Origin: Blastomyces gilchristii SLH14081
Lineage: Eukaryota > Ascomycota > Eurotiomycetes > Onygenales > Ajellomycetaceae
Length of the DNA stretch: 64,000 nucleotides
Assembly (NCBI RefSeq): GCF_000003855.2
Contig: NW_003101679.1
Coordinates: 1,463,062 to 1,527,061 of the forward strand
Direction of reading: 5' to 3'
A program made the position numbers and the translations under genes. This document shows, piece by piece, positions 35,801 through 49,898 of the stretch; positions within the stretch are counted from its first letter, which is position 1; every line of letters begins with the position of its first letter. The notes below the pieces were generated by a model that was not told the DNA's origin, made no database searches, and was given only the letters and a program-made list of their open reading frames with translations.

Positions 35801-37931
35801 TGAAGCTGTATTCATACAGATGAAGAAGATATTCATCAACATCTCTCTACTAATAATATTTAACTCTGATTATGAAATAGTTGTTAAAGCTGACTTCTCT
35901 GACTATGTTACAGAGAGAGCTATATTACAATATAATAATAAAGATATCTTATAATCATATACTTTTATATCTAAGAAACTGAGTTCTGCTGAATGCAACT
36001 ATGAGATCTATAATAACAAACTTCTTACAATTGTATACTGTCTAGAAGAATAAGACTCTGAACTCTGAAGTATCTCTGAATTTTAGATAATCACAGATTA
36101 TAAAAATCTCAAGTACTTTATAACTATCTGTAAACTCACTAAATAACAGATATAATAATCTGAGTTCTTAAGCTGCTTTCATTTTATAATACACTACTAT
36201 CTCAGCAGTCAGAACTTATTAACAGATACTCTCTTATAATAAGAGTAAGATATGCTTTCTGATATAACAGATATCTATTGAATGAACTAAGAATATCAGC
36301 TTCTAGATCTGAAGATATTAGTTGATCAAGATGAAACAACTCATGACACTATACATACTTCTCTGATTAGAACATCTTCTCTTCAAACTATCACTGACAC
36401 TGATACTGATACTGATACTGATATCTTGACTTCTTCTGAATCTACACTGAATGAATTATGACATGTAACAGCTTAAACTGATGAACTTCTTCAAATGCTC
36501 ACTGAAGCAGTATGTTAAGAAGTACTCTGATTTCTCTCAGAACTATGTATAAGAACTGACATCTTAGAATACTTAATTAATGATAATAATGCTGTATGAT
36601 TCTATGAACAATATTGAGTCTCTCACTCTGAACTCTTACACACTCAGATAATACAAGAGATACATGATTCATATATAACTAATTACTCAAATTATGAATA
36701 ATTATACTGAATAATCTCTTAAGAGTTCTACTGATCTGAGATATTAAACAGTATCAGATATTTTATTTAAAACTGTAACTGTTATTCTTCTATCATTTTA
36801 TAAAAGAACTGTAGAAAAGATCTACTGAAATTACTTAATATTTCTAATAGAATCTGATGAGATGTAGTAATTAACTTCACTATTAATCTCTCTAAGAGCA
36901 AGAGTTATAAGAATATCCTGGTCATTGTGAACTGATTGAGCAAAGATATAATATTGAAATCTTGTGATAAGATGAATACTGAGCAAGTTATTAAAGCTTT
37001 TCTACAGAGTCTGTTCTATTGAATGTATGAATTACTGAGATTCATAGTATCAGATCAGAGCTGTCAATTTATAAGCACTCTCTGAATAAGAATCTGTCAA
37101 GTTCTTAAGATTATACACTGTTTATCAACTATCTATCACTCTGAGACTGATAATATATCAGAATGAATAATTCAGACTGTAAAGAATTATCTTTATAAGT
37201 TCTGTAATTACTTATAAGATAATTGATATAATCTTCTTCTACATGCAGAGATCACTATCAATGACTGAGATACTGTTTTAACAGATATAAGCTTGTTCTT
37301 TCTTACATATAGTTACTATATGAAAGTATTGAATCTTCTAGAAATCATGCATTTCATATCAAATCTCTGCAGTTCAATTCAGATTGCTGATAATATAGTA
37401 ATGAAGCTTCAAGATATCTGTGACTGAGCAGAGGTCTTCATAACAACTGTGAAATAAGATTAAGAGAATTAAATTAATATTCACTGAGATCTCACTAAGT
37501 AATATAAGATAGAAGACTTAGTATGATTGAATCTTGAGAATATATGAATCATACATTCATCTTATACACTGAATTATCACCATGTCAAGTATAAAGTGAT
37601 AGAAGTTCTAGATAGTTATAACTACTGTCTTGACACATCATCAGAGATTTATAATGTCTTTTATATAAGCTTGCTTCACTGTGCTGTCATCAATTCATTT
37701 CCTTCTCAACTGATTTCTGACTGACAGCCGCCAGAAATCATAGAAGAAGATAATAAACTTAAATAAGAGATTGAAGATATTCTTGATAAGAGACTCTGCA
37801 GCTGCAGCTGATAATATCTTATGAAATGAGTCAGCTATAATCACTCAATCTGAACTCTGAGTTCTGCACTATCTGAGACTGCAGCTCTTGACTGATGAGA
37901 ACTATATATGATCAGAGAAGAGAGAAGCTAA

Positions 37932-38222
37932 TATAACAGACTGCATCTGATCATTATATAGACTATTTCTTTACACTTCATAGATTTTACTGAAAGCTCT
38001 GATTCTCAGTCATTCTTGATCACTGATCCTCAGCTGAAAAACTCATGAAATTTCTATTTTTCTGCCTTGAAGCTCCACCGCGTACACACTGTGTACATGT
38101 ATAAATATTCACTTTAATCACTGATTCTCACACTTTCTCTTTCTTTTCCTTCTTTAATGTTTTTCACTTTGTTATATAAGACCTATATATTATACTGATC
38201 TATTCAGCGTAGACCTCTTACA
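37932..38222 (+). repeat. E1 3' LTR
   Basis: 291 bp, starting TATAACAGACTGC (the mutated form of TGTAGCGGGCTGC) and ending CCTCTTACA. Differences from the 5' LTR are overwhelmingly C-to-T and G-to-A. Confidence 0.9.
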
Positions 38223-38227
38223 TATAT

Positions 38228-39191
38228 CAAGATAAAAATATTTAATAATTGATTTTAAATTGATTTTAAATTGATTTTGAACTATTTCTGAATTAATTAT
38301 TAATTAATTATAGTAATAAAAATAAATTCAATCTGTATATTTAAGTAATTAACAATTGATTGAAAATTAATTAATAATCAATTCAGTGTAAATTATATAA
38401 ATACTTACTTTACTATTAAATTCAAGAATAATTTCAGTATTAAATTGATTTTAAATTGATTTTGAATTGATTGTAGAATTAATGGTAAATAATTAAGTGA
38501 TTTCAAATTACAAGAAAAGATGTATTGAGTGAGGTCAGATAGTGACACGGGCTATATTTACAAGATCAGCTTACATAATGAGGTCAAGTAATACACTTAG
38601 TAAGGTGAAATTTTCTGCTTTCTACTCTGAGTCAGTTTGAGTGAGTTACAGCATTATTAACTAATTCAGCATAACACTAACCTACTTTTAATACAAGTCA
38701 TATGCTCAGAGCAATCCTTGTCAGAGAATCTGAGAAGAAACAGTTTCATCTTCAATGAAGATTTCTGAGATTTATAAGAATTTTTCAGATTCTTTAACTT
38801 TGACTTTCTATTACTATATACTTATATATCTTTAAGATTTGAAAATCACCTTAGCTTATAGCTAAAGAGAAGAAGAATAGAAATATTTCTTTAATATTTT
38901 AAAAAAATCTATATTTAAGATAGATATATACTCTTGAAAATGATCATATTTTTTAATCTCAGAATTTCTGAGAGCTTTTTTTTATATAAGAAATTGAATC
39001 AAAATTTCTGTGTTCAAAAACACACTAGTTAACTTTAAAATAATACTTCTATTCTAAGAACTTGAGATATGAATATAAAAATCAGATATATCATGAGAAT
39101 ATTATTATTTTAAAATTTTAAGATGATATAGAAATAATGAATCTATAAGTTAAGTTAAAATTCTCTTTCATACTCAGAGTACTGAGTAAAT
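38228..39191. other. AT-rich linker between E1 and E2
   Basis: No gene. Includes imperfect TTGATTTTAAA tandem units (about 38250-38290 and 38440-38475) and the second arm of the inverted repeat (38521-38617). Confidence 0.5.
38521..38617 (+). repeat. Inverted repeat arm (partner 31600-31676)
   Basis: TGTATTGAGTGAGGTCAG... to ...AGTAAGGTGAAATTTTCTG is the more mutated arm. Without E1 the arms would lie about 450 bp apart, so E1 appears to have inserted inside a ~630-bp inverted-repeat unit. Confidence 0.55.
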
Positions 39192-39196
39192 CATTC

Positions 39197-39506
39197 TGTG
39201 GCGGGCTGCGCCCGATCAATCATATAGACTATTCCGTTACACTCCACAGATTTCAACTGCTTCATTCTTGAACATGTACACCCCGATTCTCAGCCATTCT
39301 CAATCACTGATCCTCAGCTGCCACGAACGCGTATAGATTCTTCCGCCCCGAAGCTTCACTGCATACATCATCACATACACATATAAATATTCACTTTGAT
39401 CACTGATTCTCACACTTTCTCTTTCTTTTTCTTCTCTAACATTTTTCTCTTTGTTATATAAGATCTATCAATATAATATCAATCTATTCAGTGTAGGCCT
39501 CTTACA
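39197..39506 (+). repeat. E2 5' LTR
   Basis: TGTGGCGGGC...CTCTTACA, 310 bp, about ten CpG sites by hand count. Confidence 0.92.
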
Positions 39507-40358
39507 CTAGAAAAACATTCATCATCTTCTTATTAGAAACAATTACTCACTGAGATATTCAAATGTGTAACAATGTGTAAGAAATAGAGAAACAGTCAAA
39601 CAGTTAAGTGAACACTGAGTTCTCAGATAGAAGCTTGCTCACCAGTCACTCTGGCCTCATAATAAGATCTTACAAAGAGAATATCAGTGAAAGACTCGAG
39701 AGTCCTGATCTCAGATATATGAGATATTCATACAATTACACATCTGATGATCAATATAACCATGTCTAACAATAATATAAAACTCTTGAATGCGAGCATA
39801 GATGCAATGCCACAGTGACTCTGAGTAATGTTAGAATTACAATAATAACAAATAGCTGATATGCATGCAACTCAACAACATCAATATGAAGAGATTCAAT
39901 AATTATCACAATAAGAAACTGATGCAATTTCAATACCTACAGAATCAAATATAAAAGCACTGAAAGAATTCTTAGATGCTCTCACATATTTCAATACTTC
40001 TGATCTCACTCTCTACTCATCATGAAGAATGAAAATGCTCATGAAACTGAGTGTAGATGAAGATGCTATCAGTTCATTAATTAATCAAGATTGATATATC
40101 AATGAATGATTGAAGAATCACATGAAACAGAAGTTTCATTCATGAATGAAAGCATGTGAACCAGCATTACAAACATCTAACAATATTATCAAATATCTTG
40201 ATATTCTGTTCTGAGACACTGTCATGCAACAGAAAGTGTTAGATTGATTACAGAGCACTCAACAGAGAAACACTTCTCTTACAACATTCATTTCTAACTT
40301 CAACACCAAGATTCTAGAAGTAGATGATCAATCTTGAAAGAATTGAATAAAGATTAGT

Positions 40359-40577
40359 ATGCTCAAGAAGACATTAACTTTTGAACTCTTACAGACTCTT
40401 GTAAGTGTAGACAAAGACCAGACTTATGAAGATTTCTGCACACAGCTTCAGACATTGAATGATCATCTTATCAAGCTCAAGAGTATACAGAACAGTGGTA
40501 GAAGACATTACATCTCAGTGACTCATACACCTGTGCTGAAGAGAAGTAACAGCAATGATGCAGATGTTATGAACTGA
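40359..40577 (+). pseudogene. gag fragment of E2
   Basis: Open for 72 residues (LLQTLVSVDKDQTYEDFC, QTLNDHLIKLKSIQNSGRRH). The same peptide recurs, with changes, in E1 and in E4 (minus strand 56294-56067), identifying it as part of the Gypsy capsid reading frame and not a host gene. Confidence 0.7.
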
Positions 40578-43500
40578 ATAGACTCAAATATCTATGTATA
40601 AGCAAGAGTTTCTGCTGTTCAAACAGGCTTCTGAGTTCCTGGGATCACTTCTGAAGAAGTCACTGATTGACATCAACATGAAGTATGCATCAACTGTAAT
40701 TGATTAGAACACATCACTCTCAACTGCTGATCAACCTATGTGCCTCCACACTCAAGAGAAAGACCAGTGTCTTCTCATTCAAAGAATGAATCAACATCTG
40801 TTCGCATCAACCACATTACATTAGAGAAAGATTCAGAAGATAACTATGAGAATATCTCAATGAAACAGGGAAAAGATTAGCTCCTGTTCAAATTTGTAAA
40901 CAGAAGCTTGAAGAGATTGAATGACAACAATTTGAAGAGAAAATGACAATGAATGCAATTCTTGTATCTACTGTGATTGATAACATGTATAATATGAAAG
41001 CCATGATAGACAGCAGTCTATATCACTATACAATGATAAAATCTTCAGTCATAAGATATTATAATCTTCAGCATATTCTCTTATCAAAACCCTGACTTCT
41101 CACAGAATTCAATGATTTAAAAGATGTTTGCATCTGTTACATGATGAAACTAAACATAGATGTCAGAGAACATCAGTGTGAAGATGCCTATATATATAAA
41201 GTTGATAATCTTGATTATGATCTGATATTAGAACTTGTCTGACTATCTGAATAAGGCATCTTATTAAACACTTGAAACAGAAGTTTAATATTCTCTAATA
41301 ATGATAGAATTCATGAAGATGATATTCACAAGACTATGAACCTGACACAGATCTCTGTCAACACTTATGAAATGCTCTGAAAAAGAAGTCATTAAAACTG
41401 CTGACAGAGTCACTGACAAAGTCACTGATAGCAGAATCATGTATCAATCTATTTCATCAGTCTGACTGATATCAAGAAAGCTCTAGAAAAGTTATCTCAT
41501 ACTACAATAACAGATTCTCACACAAAACTCTCTCAATAATATCATAAATATCTAGATATCTTCTGATAAGATAATATTATGAATATACCTTCTTTACAAG
41601 ACTCAGAAGTGAATCACAGTATCAAGTTAGAAAAGAAGAATGATAAGAACTCTGAGTTACTGTGAAGTCCTCTTTATAATATGTCTCAAGATGAACTTCT
41701 TCTTCTTCAGAAGACACTCAATGATCTATTAGATAAGAAATTCATACATATTAGCAACTCTTTCACTGCAGCTTCTATTCTCTTTGCAAAGAAGTCAGGT
41801 GAAGAACTTTGATTCTGTGTGAACTACTGAGATCTGAACAGATTGACAAAGAAAGATCAATATTTCTTATCTCTCATCAATGAAACTCTAGCACAGATCA
41901 GATAAGCTCAATGATTTATAAAGCTAGATGTCATCACTGCATTTCATAAGATTTGTATCACTGAAGAAGATGAATGACTTACAGCATTTTAAATATATTA
42001 TGATCTTTTTAAATGAATAGTCACACTCTTTAAACTGACTAACACTCTCAGTACATTTCAGAAGTATATCAACTGAGCACTCTGAGATTTCCTTGATAAG
42101 TTTGCATCTGCTTATTTAGATGACATTCTCATCTTCACTGATGAATTCAGAAAAGAGCATCAAGAGCATGTGTGAAGAGTATTACAATGACTATAAGAAG
42201 CAGAACTATCAATTGATATTAATAAGTGTGATTTTGAAGTTAAGAGTACTAAATACTTAGATTTCATCATAGAAGCTGGTAAGAAAATTCAAATGAATTC
42301 TGAGAAGATCTCTGCCATTCTTGAATGAGAAGCTTCATATACTGTAAAAGATGTACAAAGCTTCATTGAATTCACTAACTTCTATCAGTGATTTATACAA
42401 AACTTCTCAGATATCATGAGATCACTTACAGATCTCACTAAGAAAGACTCAGTATTTCAATAATTAATGAACACTGAAACTGCATTTATACAGATGAAGA
42501 AGATGTTCATTAATATCTCTCTACTGATAACATTCAATTCTGATCACAAGACAGTTGTTGAGGCTGATTTCCCTGACTATGTGACAGAAGAAGTGATATT
42601 ATAATATAATAATAAAGATGTTCTACAATCATATATCTTCATGTCTAAGAAACTGAGTCCTGCTGAATACAATTATGAGATCTATGATAAGAAACTTCTC
42701 ACAATTATATACTATTTAGAAGAATGAGACTCTGAACTCTGAAGTGTATCTGAATTTGAGATAATCACAGATTATAAGAATCTCAAATACTTCACAACTA
42801 TCTGTAAACTCACTGAATAACAGATGAGATGATCTGAGTTCTTAAGCTGCTTTCATTTTATAATACACTATCATTTCAGCAGTCAGAACTTGATAACAGA
42901 TGCCCTCTTATGATAAGAGCAAGATATGCCTTTCAATGTAGCAGACACTCATTGAATGAACTGAGAATATCAGCTTCTAGATTCAAAGATATTAGTTGAT
43001 CAAGGTGAAACAACTCATGACACTATACACACTTCTCTGATTAGAATACTTTCTCTCTGAACTGACACTGACACTGACACTGATATTAATATCTTGACTT
43101 CTTCTGAATCTATACTATATAAATTATGACATGTAACAGCTCAAACTGATGAACTTCTTCAAGCACTTATCAAAGCAGTATATCAAGAAGCACTCTGATT
43201 CCTCTCAGAACTATGTATAAAAATCAACATCTCAGAATGTTCAATCAATGATAATAACACTCTATGATTTCATGAATAATGCTGAGTCTCTCACTTCAAA
43301 CTCTTACACACTCAGATAATGCAAGAGATGCATGATTCATATATAACTGATTATTCAGGTCATGAATAGCTGTATAGAATGATCTTCTAAGAATTTTACT
43401 GATCTGAGATATTAAACAGCATCAGACACTTTATCTGAAACTGTAATCATTGTTCTTCTATCATCTTGTGAAAGAACTGTAGAAAAGATCTGCTAAAACT

Positions 43501-44592
43501 GCTCAATATCTCTGATAGAATCTGATGAGATGTGATAATTGACTTCACTGTTGATCTCTCTGAGAGTAAGAATTGTAGAAACATTCTGATCATCATGAAT
43601 CAATTGAGCAAAGATGTAATATTGAAACCTTGTGATAAAATGAATGCTGAACAAGTCACTGAAGCTTTTCTACAGAGTCTATTCTATTGAATGCATGAAT
43701 TGCTGAGATCTATAGTATCAGATTAAGGCTGTCAATTCATGAGCACTCTCTGAACAAGAATCTGTCAAGTTCTCAAGATTACATGCTGTCTGTTAACTGT
43801 CTATCATTTCAAGACTGATGATATGTCAGAACAGATAATTCAGACTGTGAAGAATTATCTTCATAAGTTCTACAATCACTTATAAGATGATTGATATAAT
43901 CTTCTTCTACACACAGAGGTTGCTATCAATGATTGAGATGTCATTTCAACAGATGTAAGCCTGTTCTTTCTCACACATAGATATCACATGAAAGTACTGA
44001 ATCTTCTAGAAATCACACATTTCACACTGAATCTTCACAGTTCAATCCAGATCATCAACAATATAGTAACAAAACTCTGAGACACTCATGATTGAGCAGA
44101 AGCGTTCATGGTGAGTGCTAAACAGAATCAAGAAGATTGAATCAATGTTTACTGAGACTCTGTCAAACAATATAAGATAGAAGATCTGATATGATTGAAT
44201 CTTAAGAACATATGAATCACATATTCATCTCATACACTGAATTACTGCTATATCAAGTATAAAGTGATAGAAGCTCTAGATAGTCACAACTACTGTCTTA
44301 ACACATTATCAGAGATTCATGATGTCTTTCACACAAGCTTGCTTCATCACACTGTCATTAATCTGTTCTCTTCTCAACTGACTTTCAACTGACAGCTGCC
44401 AGGCATCATAGAAGAAGATAATGAACTTGAGTGAGAGATTGAGAATATTCTTGATAAGAGACTCTGCAGCCGCAGCTGATAATATCTTGTGAAATGAATC
44501 AGGTATGATTGCCTGATCTGGACTTCAAGTTCTGCATTATTCAAAACAGAGGCTCTTGACTGATAAGAACTGCTTCTGAAAAGAGAGAGCTA

Positions 44593-44903
44593 ATGTGGCG
44601 GGCTGCACTTGATCAATCATATAGACTATTCTGTTACACTTCACAGATTTCAACTGCTTCATTCTTGAATGTGTACACTCTGATTCTCAGCCATTCTCAA
44701 TCACTGATCCTTGGCTGTCATGAACACATATAGATTCTTCTGCCCTGAAGCTTCATTATGTACATCATCACATACATGTATAAATATTCACTTCAATCAC
44801 TGATTCTTGCACTTTCTCTTTCTTTTCCTTCTCTAATGTTTTTCTCTTTGTTATATAAGACCTATCAATATAATACTGATCTATTCGGCGTAGGCCTCTT
44901 ACA
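44593..44903 (+). repeat. E2 3' LTR
   Basis: 311 bp. About seven of the ten CpG sites in the 5' LTR read TG or CA here; GGCGGG is conserved, and the end reads CTATTCGGCG where the 5' LTR has TG. Confidence 0.92.
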
Positions 44904-44947
44904 CATTCTTATATTACTAATAATCAGAAACTGTTTCTTCTCAGATA

Positions 44948-45219
44948 TAAAAGAGATCTATGCTAAATAGATCAGTATAATATTTATAGATCTTATATAA
45001 CAAAGTGAACAACATTAGAGAAGAAAAGAAAGAGAAAGTATGAAAATTAACAATCAGAGTGAATATTTATATGTGTACATAGTAAAGCTTCAGAGTGAAA
45101 GAACAGAAATTTCATGAGTTTTTCAGCTGAGAATTAGCAATCAGATATCAGAGCTTTCAGTGAGATCTATGAAGTATAATGAAATAGTCTATATAATTGA
45201 TCAGATGCAGCTCATCACA
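44948..45219 (-). repeat. E3 3' LTR (left end)
   Basis: Reverse-complement LTR ending CTCATCACA. Nearly devoid of CpG. The left limit is approximate because the first bases are mutated. Confidence 0.75.
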
Positions 45220-48200
45220 TTAACTCTCTTCTTTCAGAGATGAGATTGTGAATAGTTCTTATCAGTTAAGACCTACTGTTTCAGATAATATAAAGCTCAG
45301 AGTTCAGATCAGATAATTATAGTTAACTTATTTTACAAGATATTATCAGCTATGACTGCAGAGTCTCTTATCAAGAATATCTTCAATCTCTTACTCATGT
45401 TTATTGTCTTCTTCTATAATTTCTGATAATTGTCAATTGAAAGTTAGTTGAGAAGAGAACAGATCAGTGACAGTGTGATAAAGTAAGCTTGTATAAAAGA
45501 TATTATAAATTTCTGATAATGTATTAAGACAGTAATTGTGACTGTCTAAAACTTCTATTACTTTATATTTAATATAATGATAATTCAGCATATAAGATGA
45601 GTGTGTAATTTATATATTCTTAAGATTTAATTACATCAGATCTTCTATCTTATATTACTCAGTGAAATCTCAGTGAACATTGATTCAATCTTCTTAATTC
45701 TGTTTAGTACTCATCATGAAGACTTCTACTCAATTACAGATATTTCAGAGCTTTATTACTATATTATCAGTGATCTGAATCAGACTGTAAGAGTTCAGTG
45801 TGAAATGTATAATCTCTAGAAGATTCATTATCTTCATATAATATCTATGTGTGAGAAAGAACAGACTTACATCTATTAGAACAGTATCTCAGTCATTGAT
45901 AGTGACTTCAGTGTGTAGAAGAAGATTATGTCAATTATCTTATAAGTAATTATACAACTTATAAAAATAATTCTTTACAGTCTGAATTATTCATTCTGAT
46001 ACATTATCAGTCTCAGAGTAATAGATAGTTGATAAACAGTATATAATCTTGAGAACTTGACAGATTCTTGTTCAGAGAGTACTTATAAATTGACAGCTCT
46101 GATCTGATACTATAGATCTCAGCAATTCATATATCTGATAGAATAGACTCTGTAGAAAAGCTTCAGTGACTTATTCAGTATTTATCTTATTATAAGATTT
46201 CAATATTACATCTTTGCTCAATTGATTCACAATGATCAGAATATTTTTATAACTCTTACTCTTAGAAAGATTAATAATGAAGTTAATTATCACATCTTAT
46301 CAGATTCTATTAGAGATATTAAGCAGTTTCAGCTAATCTTTTCTACAGTTCTTTCATAAGATAATGAAAGAATAATAGCTGCAGTTTCAGATAAAATGTC
46401 TGATGCTATTTAATATCTCAGATTAGTAGAACTCTTGAGAGATTATTCAGTATAGTTATTCATGATCTGAATAACTAATTATACAAGAATCATGCATCTC
46501 TTGCATTATTCAGATATGTAAGAGTTAAGAGTGAGAAACTCAGTATCATTCACAGAATCACAGAGTATTATTATTATTAATTGAGTATTCTGAGATGTCA
46601 GTTCTTATACATAGTTCTGAGAGAAATTGAGATGCTTTTTAACATACTGCTTCAGTGAGCACTTGAAGAAGTTCATCAGTTTGAGCTGTTGTATATTACA
46701 ATTTATTCAGTGTAGATTCAGAAGATATTCTGATCAGTGAAATATATATAGTGTTATAAGTGATCTCATTATAATTAACTAATATCTTCAGATTCAAGGG
46801 CTGATATTCTCCGTTCATTCAACATGTGTCTGTTATATTAAATAGTATATCTTACTCTCATTATAAGAGAGTATCTGTCATTGAGTTCTGACTATCAGAG
46901 TGATAGTGTATAGTGAAATGAAAACAGCTTAATAGCTCAGATTATCACATCTGTTATTTAATAAGCTTGCAGATAATTGTGCAATGCTTGAGATTCTTAT
47001 AATCAGTGATTATCTCAAATTTAAAGATACTTTGAAGTTCAGAGTCTCATTCTTCTAGACAGTGTATAATTGTAAGAAGTTTCTTATCATAGATCTCATA
47101 GTTATATTCAGCAGAACTCAGTTTCTTAGACATGAAGACACATGATTATAAGATATCTTTATTATTATATTACAATATAGCTTTCTCTGTAACATAGTCA
47201 GAGAAGTCAGCTTCAATAACTGTTTCATAATCAGAGTTAAATATTATTAGCAGAGAGATGTTAATGAATATCTTCTTCATCTATATAAATACAGCTTCAG
47301 TATTCACTGATCACTGAAATACTGAGTTCTTCTTAATAAGTTCTGTAAGTGATCTCATAATATCTGAGAAGTTTCATATAAATTATCAATAGAAGTTAGC
47401 AAATCTGATGAAGCTTCATATATCTTTCACAGTATATGAAGCTTTTCATTCAAGAATGATGAAGACTTTCTCAGAATTCATTCAAATTCTCTTATCAGCT
47501 TCTATAATAAAACCTAGATATTTAATACTCTTGACTTCAAAATCACACTTATTAATATCTATTAATAGTTCTGCTTCTTATAATCATTGTAATACTCTTC
47601 ATATATATTCTTGATATTCTTTTCTGAACTTATCAGTGAAGATGAGAATGTTATCAAGATATGCAGATGCAAATTTATCAAGAAAATGTTAGAGTGCTTA
47701 GTTAATATACTTCTGAAATGTACTGAGAGCATTGATCAGTTCAAAGAATATAACTATTCATTCAAAGAGATTATAATATATTCAGAATGCTGTAAGCTTT
47801 TCATCTTCTTCAGTAATACAGATTTTATAAAACACAGTGATAATATCTAGTTTTGTAAACTATTAAGCTTATCTGATACAAGCTAGAGTTTCATTGATAA
47901 GAGATAAAGAATAGCAGTTCTTCTTGATTAATCTGTTCAATTCTCAATAGTTCACACAGAATCAGAGTTCTTTATCTGATTTCTTTATAAAGAGAATAGA
48001 AGCTGCAGTGAAAGAGTTACTAGTACATATGAATTTCTTATTCAATAGATTATTGAGTGTCTTTCAAAGAAGAAGAAGTTCATCTTAAAATATATTATAA
48101 AGAGAGTCTTATGATAACTCAGTATTCTTATCATTCTTCTTTTCTAACTTGATACTGTGATTCACTTCTGAGTTTTGTAAGAAAGATATATTTGTAATAT

Positions 48201-49392
48201 TATCTTATCAGAAGATATCTAGATATTCATAATATTATTGAGAGAGTTTTGTATGAGAATCTGTTATTATAATACAGAATAACTTCTCTAGAGCTTTCTT
48301 AATATCAGTCAGACTAATAGAATAGATTATTATATAATTCTGCTATTAATAATCTTTTCAGTGACTTTCTTTTCAGAGTATTTTATAGATATTGACAGAG
48401 ATCTATGTCAGATTCATAGTCTTATAAATGTCATCTTCATGAACTCTATCATTATTAGAGAATATTAAGCTTCTATTTTAAGTATTTAATAAGATGTCTT
48501 ATTCAGATAGTTAGACAAGTTCTAATATAAGATTATAATTAAGATTATCAACTTTATATGTATAGATATTTTCATATTGATGTTCTTTAACATCTATGTT
48601 CAACTTCATCATGTAACAGATACAAATGTCTTTTAAGTCATTAAATTCTGTAAGAAGTCAGAGTTTTAATAAGAGAATACACTGAAGATTGTAACATCTT
48701 ACAACTGAAGATTTAATTATTATATAATAACATAGACTGCCGTCTATCATGGCTTTCATATTATACATGTTATTGATCACAGTAGATACAAGAATCACAT
48801 TTATTATCATTTTCTCTTCAAATTATTATTGTTTAATCTCTTCAAGCTTCTATTTATAACTTTGAACAGAAGCTAATCTTTTGTCTGTTTTATCAGAGCA
48901 TTCTTATAGTTATATTCTGAATCTTTCTTCAATGCAATGTGATTAGCACAGATAGACACTGATTCATTCTTTAAGTGAGAAGATATATAGACTAATCAGC
49001 AGTTGAAAGCAATGTATTCTGATTGATTACAGTTGATACACACTTCTCATTGATATCAATCAGTGACTTCTTCAGAAGTGATCTTAGAAACTCAGAAGTC
49101 TGTTCAGATAGTGAAGACTCTTGCTTATATATAGATATTTAAGTCTACTTAGTTCATAACATCTGTATCATTGTTGTTATTTCTCAGTACAGATGTATAA
49201 GTGACTGAGATGTAATATCTTCTATCACTATTCTGTATACTCTTGAGCTTGATAAGACAGTTATTCAATGTCTGAAGTTATATACAGAAATCTTCATAAG
49301 TCTGGTCTTTATCTACACTTACAAGAATCTGTAAGAGTTTGAAAGTTAATATCTTCTTGAGCATACTAATCTTTATTTAATTCTCTCAAGAT

Positions 49393-49898
49393 TAGACTGG
49401 CTGCTGAGATTATGAATTTCATATTTAATCTCATTTGATCTGATCTTATACATTTCTTGGCATGAATCTCACTGAGACTAGTCATTAAAAAAACATGCAA
49501 AGTGACTATATATCAAATCTTAAAATGAAATCATGACTTGAAAAAAATGAGAAAGTGGTCTTATTTGGTCTCATTTAGTCTCATTCTTAGTATAAAGTTA
49601 CTATTTTTAGACATTTTAAGGTTTCTTTTAGACTATTTTTAATTTTTTAAAAAGTAATGCTTTTTGATAACACTTAAATGAGATTTAAAGTTATTTAAAG
49701 CAATAAAAATAATTTAAATTGAGAAGTGAAAATCATGGTCTCATTTGAAAAATGTAATAAGAGTAGACAGTAAGTCTCACTGAGACAGTATGAGACTACT
49801 ATCTAATGTTAAAACCATGTAATGGAATCAGTTGAATTGGTAATAAGACTATCAAAAATTCTAGTTCCGGTCTCAGACACGGTCACACGGTCAGTCTA
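49393..49898. mobile_element. 506-bp non-autonomous hAT-like element (copy A)
   Basis: Ends are TAGACTGGCTG and, on the right, the complement of TAGACTGACCG; each is flanked by the 8-bp duplication CTCAAGAT (49385-49392 and 49899-49906). The E4 interior at about 56305 gives the uninterrupted site. An 8-bp duplication with short TAG-starting inverted repeats fits the hAT superfamily. Interior has ATTTAGTCTCATTC-type tandem units and no coding frame. Confidence 0.8.

Larger units (their letters stand above)
31839..38222 (+). mobile_element. Gypsy chromovirus E1, complete but decayed, with a 670-bp insertion in its 5' LTR
   Basis: 5' LTR 31839-32812 (291 bp without the insertion) and 3' LTR 37932-38222 (291 bp), flanked by a TATAT duplication (31834-31838, 38223-38227). 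The interior keeps readable pieces in Ty3/Gypsy order: a gag piece near 33715-33930 (TYEDFC motif), an RT block at about 35130-35460 (FCVNY; YLDNILIF where YLDDILIF is expected), RNase H, integrase at about 36800-37600, and a chromodomain-like end at about 37765-37905 (EDILDKRLC...YLMK). Stops interrupt every part, so it is a pseudo-element. Pol order RT-RH-IN plus a chromodomain defines the chromovirus branch. Confidence 0.9.
39197..44903 (+). mobile_element. Gypsy chromovirus E2, structurally complete, decayed coding region
   Basis: LTRs 39197-39506 (310 bp) and 44593-44903 (311 bp) with duplication CATTC (39192-39196, 44904-44908). A 72-residue gag piece is still open at 40359-40577 (LLQTLVSVDKDQTYEDFC). 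The RT signature YLDD is intact at 42113-42124, followed by ILIFTDE. Integrase remnants near 43700-44000 show SD-x-GCQFMSTL and KTDDMSEQ, with a chromodomain-like end at about 44430-44570. Numerous stops make it non-coding. Its LTR differs from that of E1 in the central U3 part, so it is a separate subfamily. Confidence 0.9.

Noticed and set aside
38250..38475. Tandem TTGATTTTAAA units as a CRISPR-like or centromeric array
   Set aside because: Few, imperfect, unevenly spaced units in very AT-rich DNA of a eukaryote.
47611..47850. Plus-strand open frames in E3, E4 and E5 with the recurring SELISEDENVIKI peptide
   Set aside because: They are antisense to the reverse-transcriptase region of minus-strand elements. 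Recurrence reflects repeat copies, not a gene.
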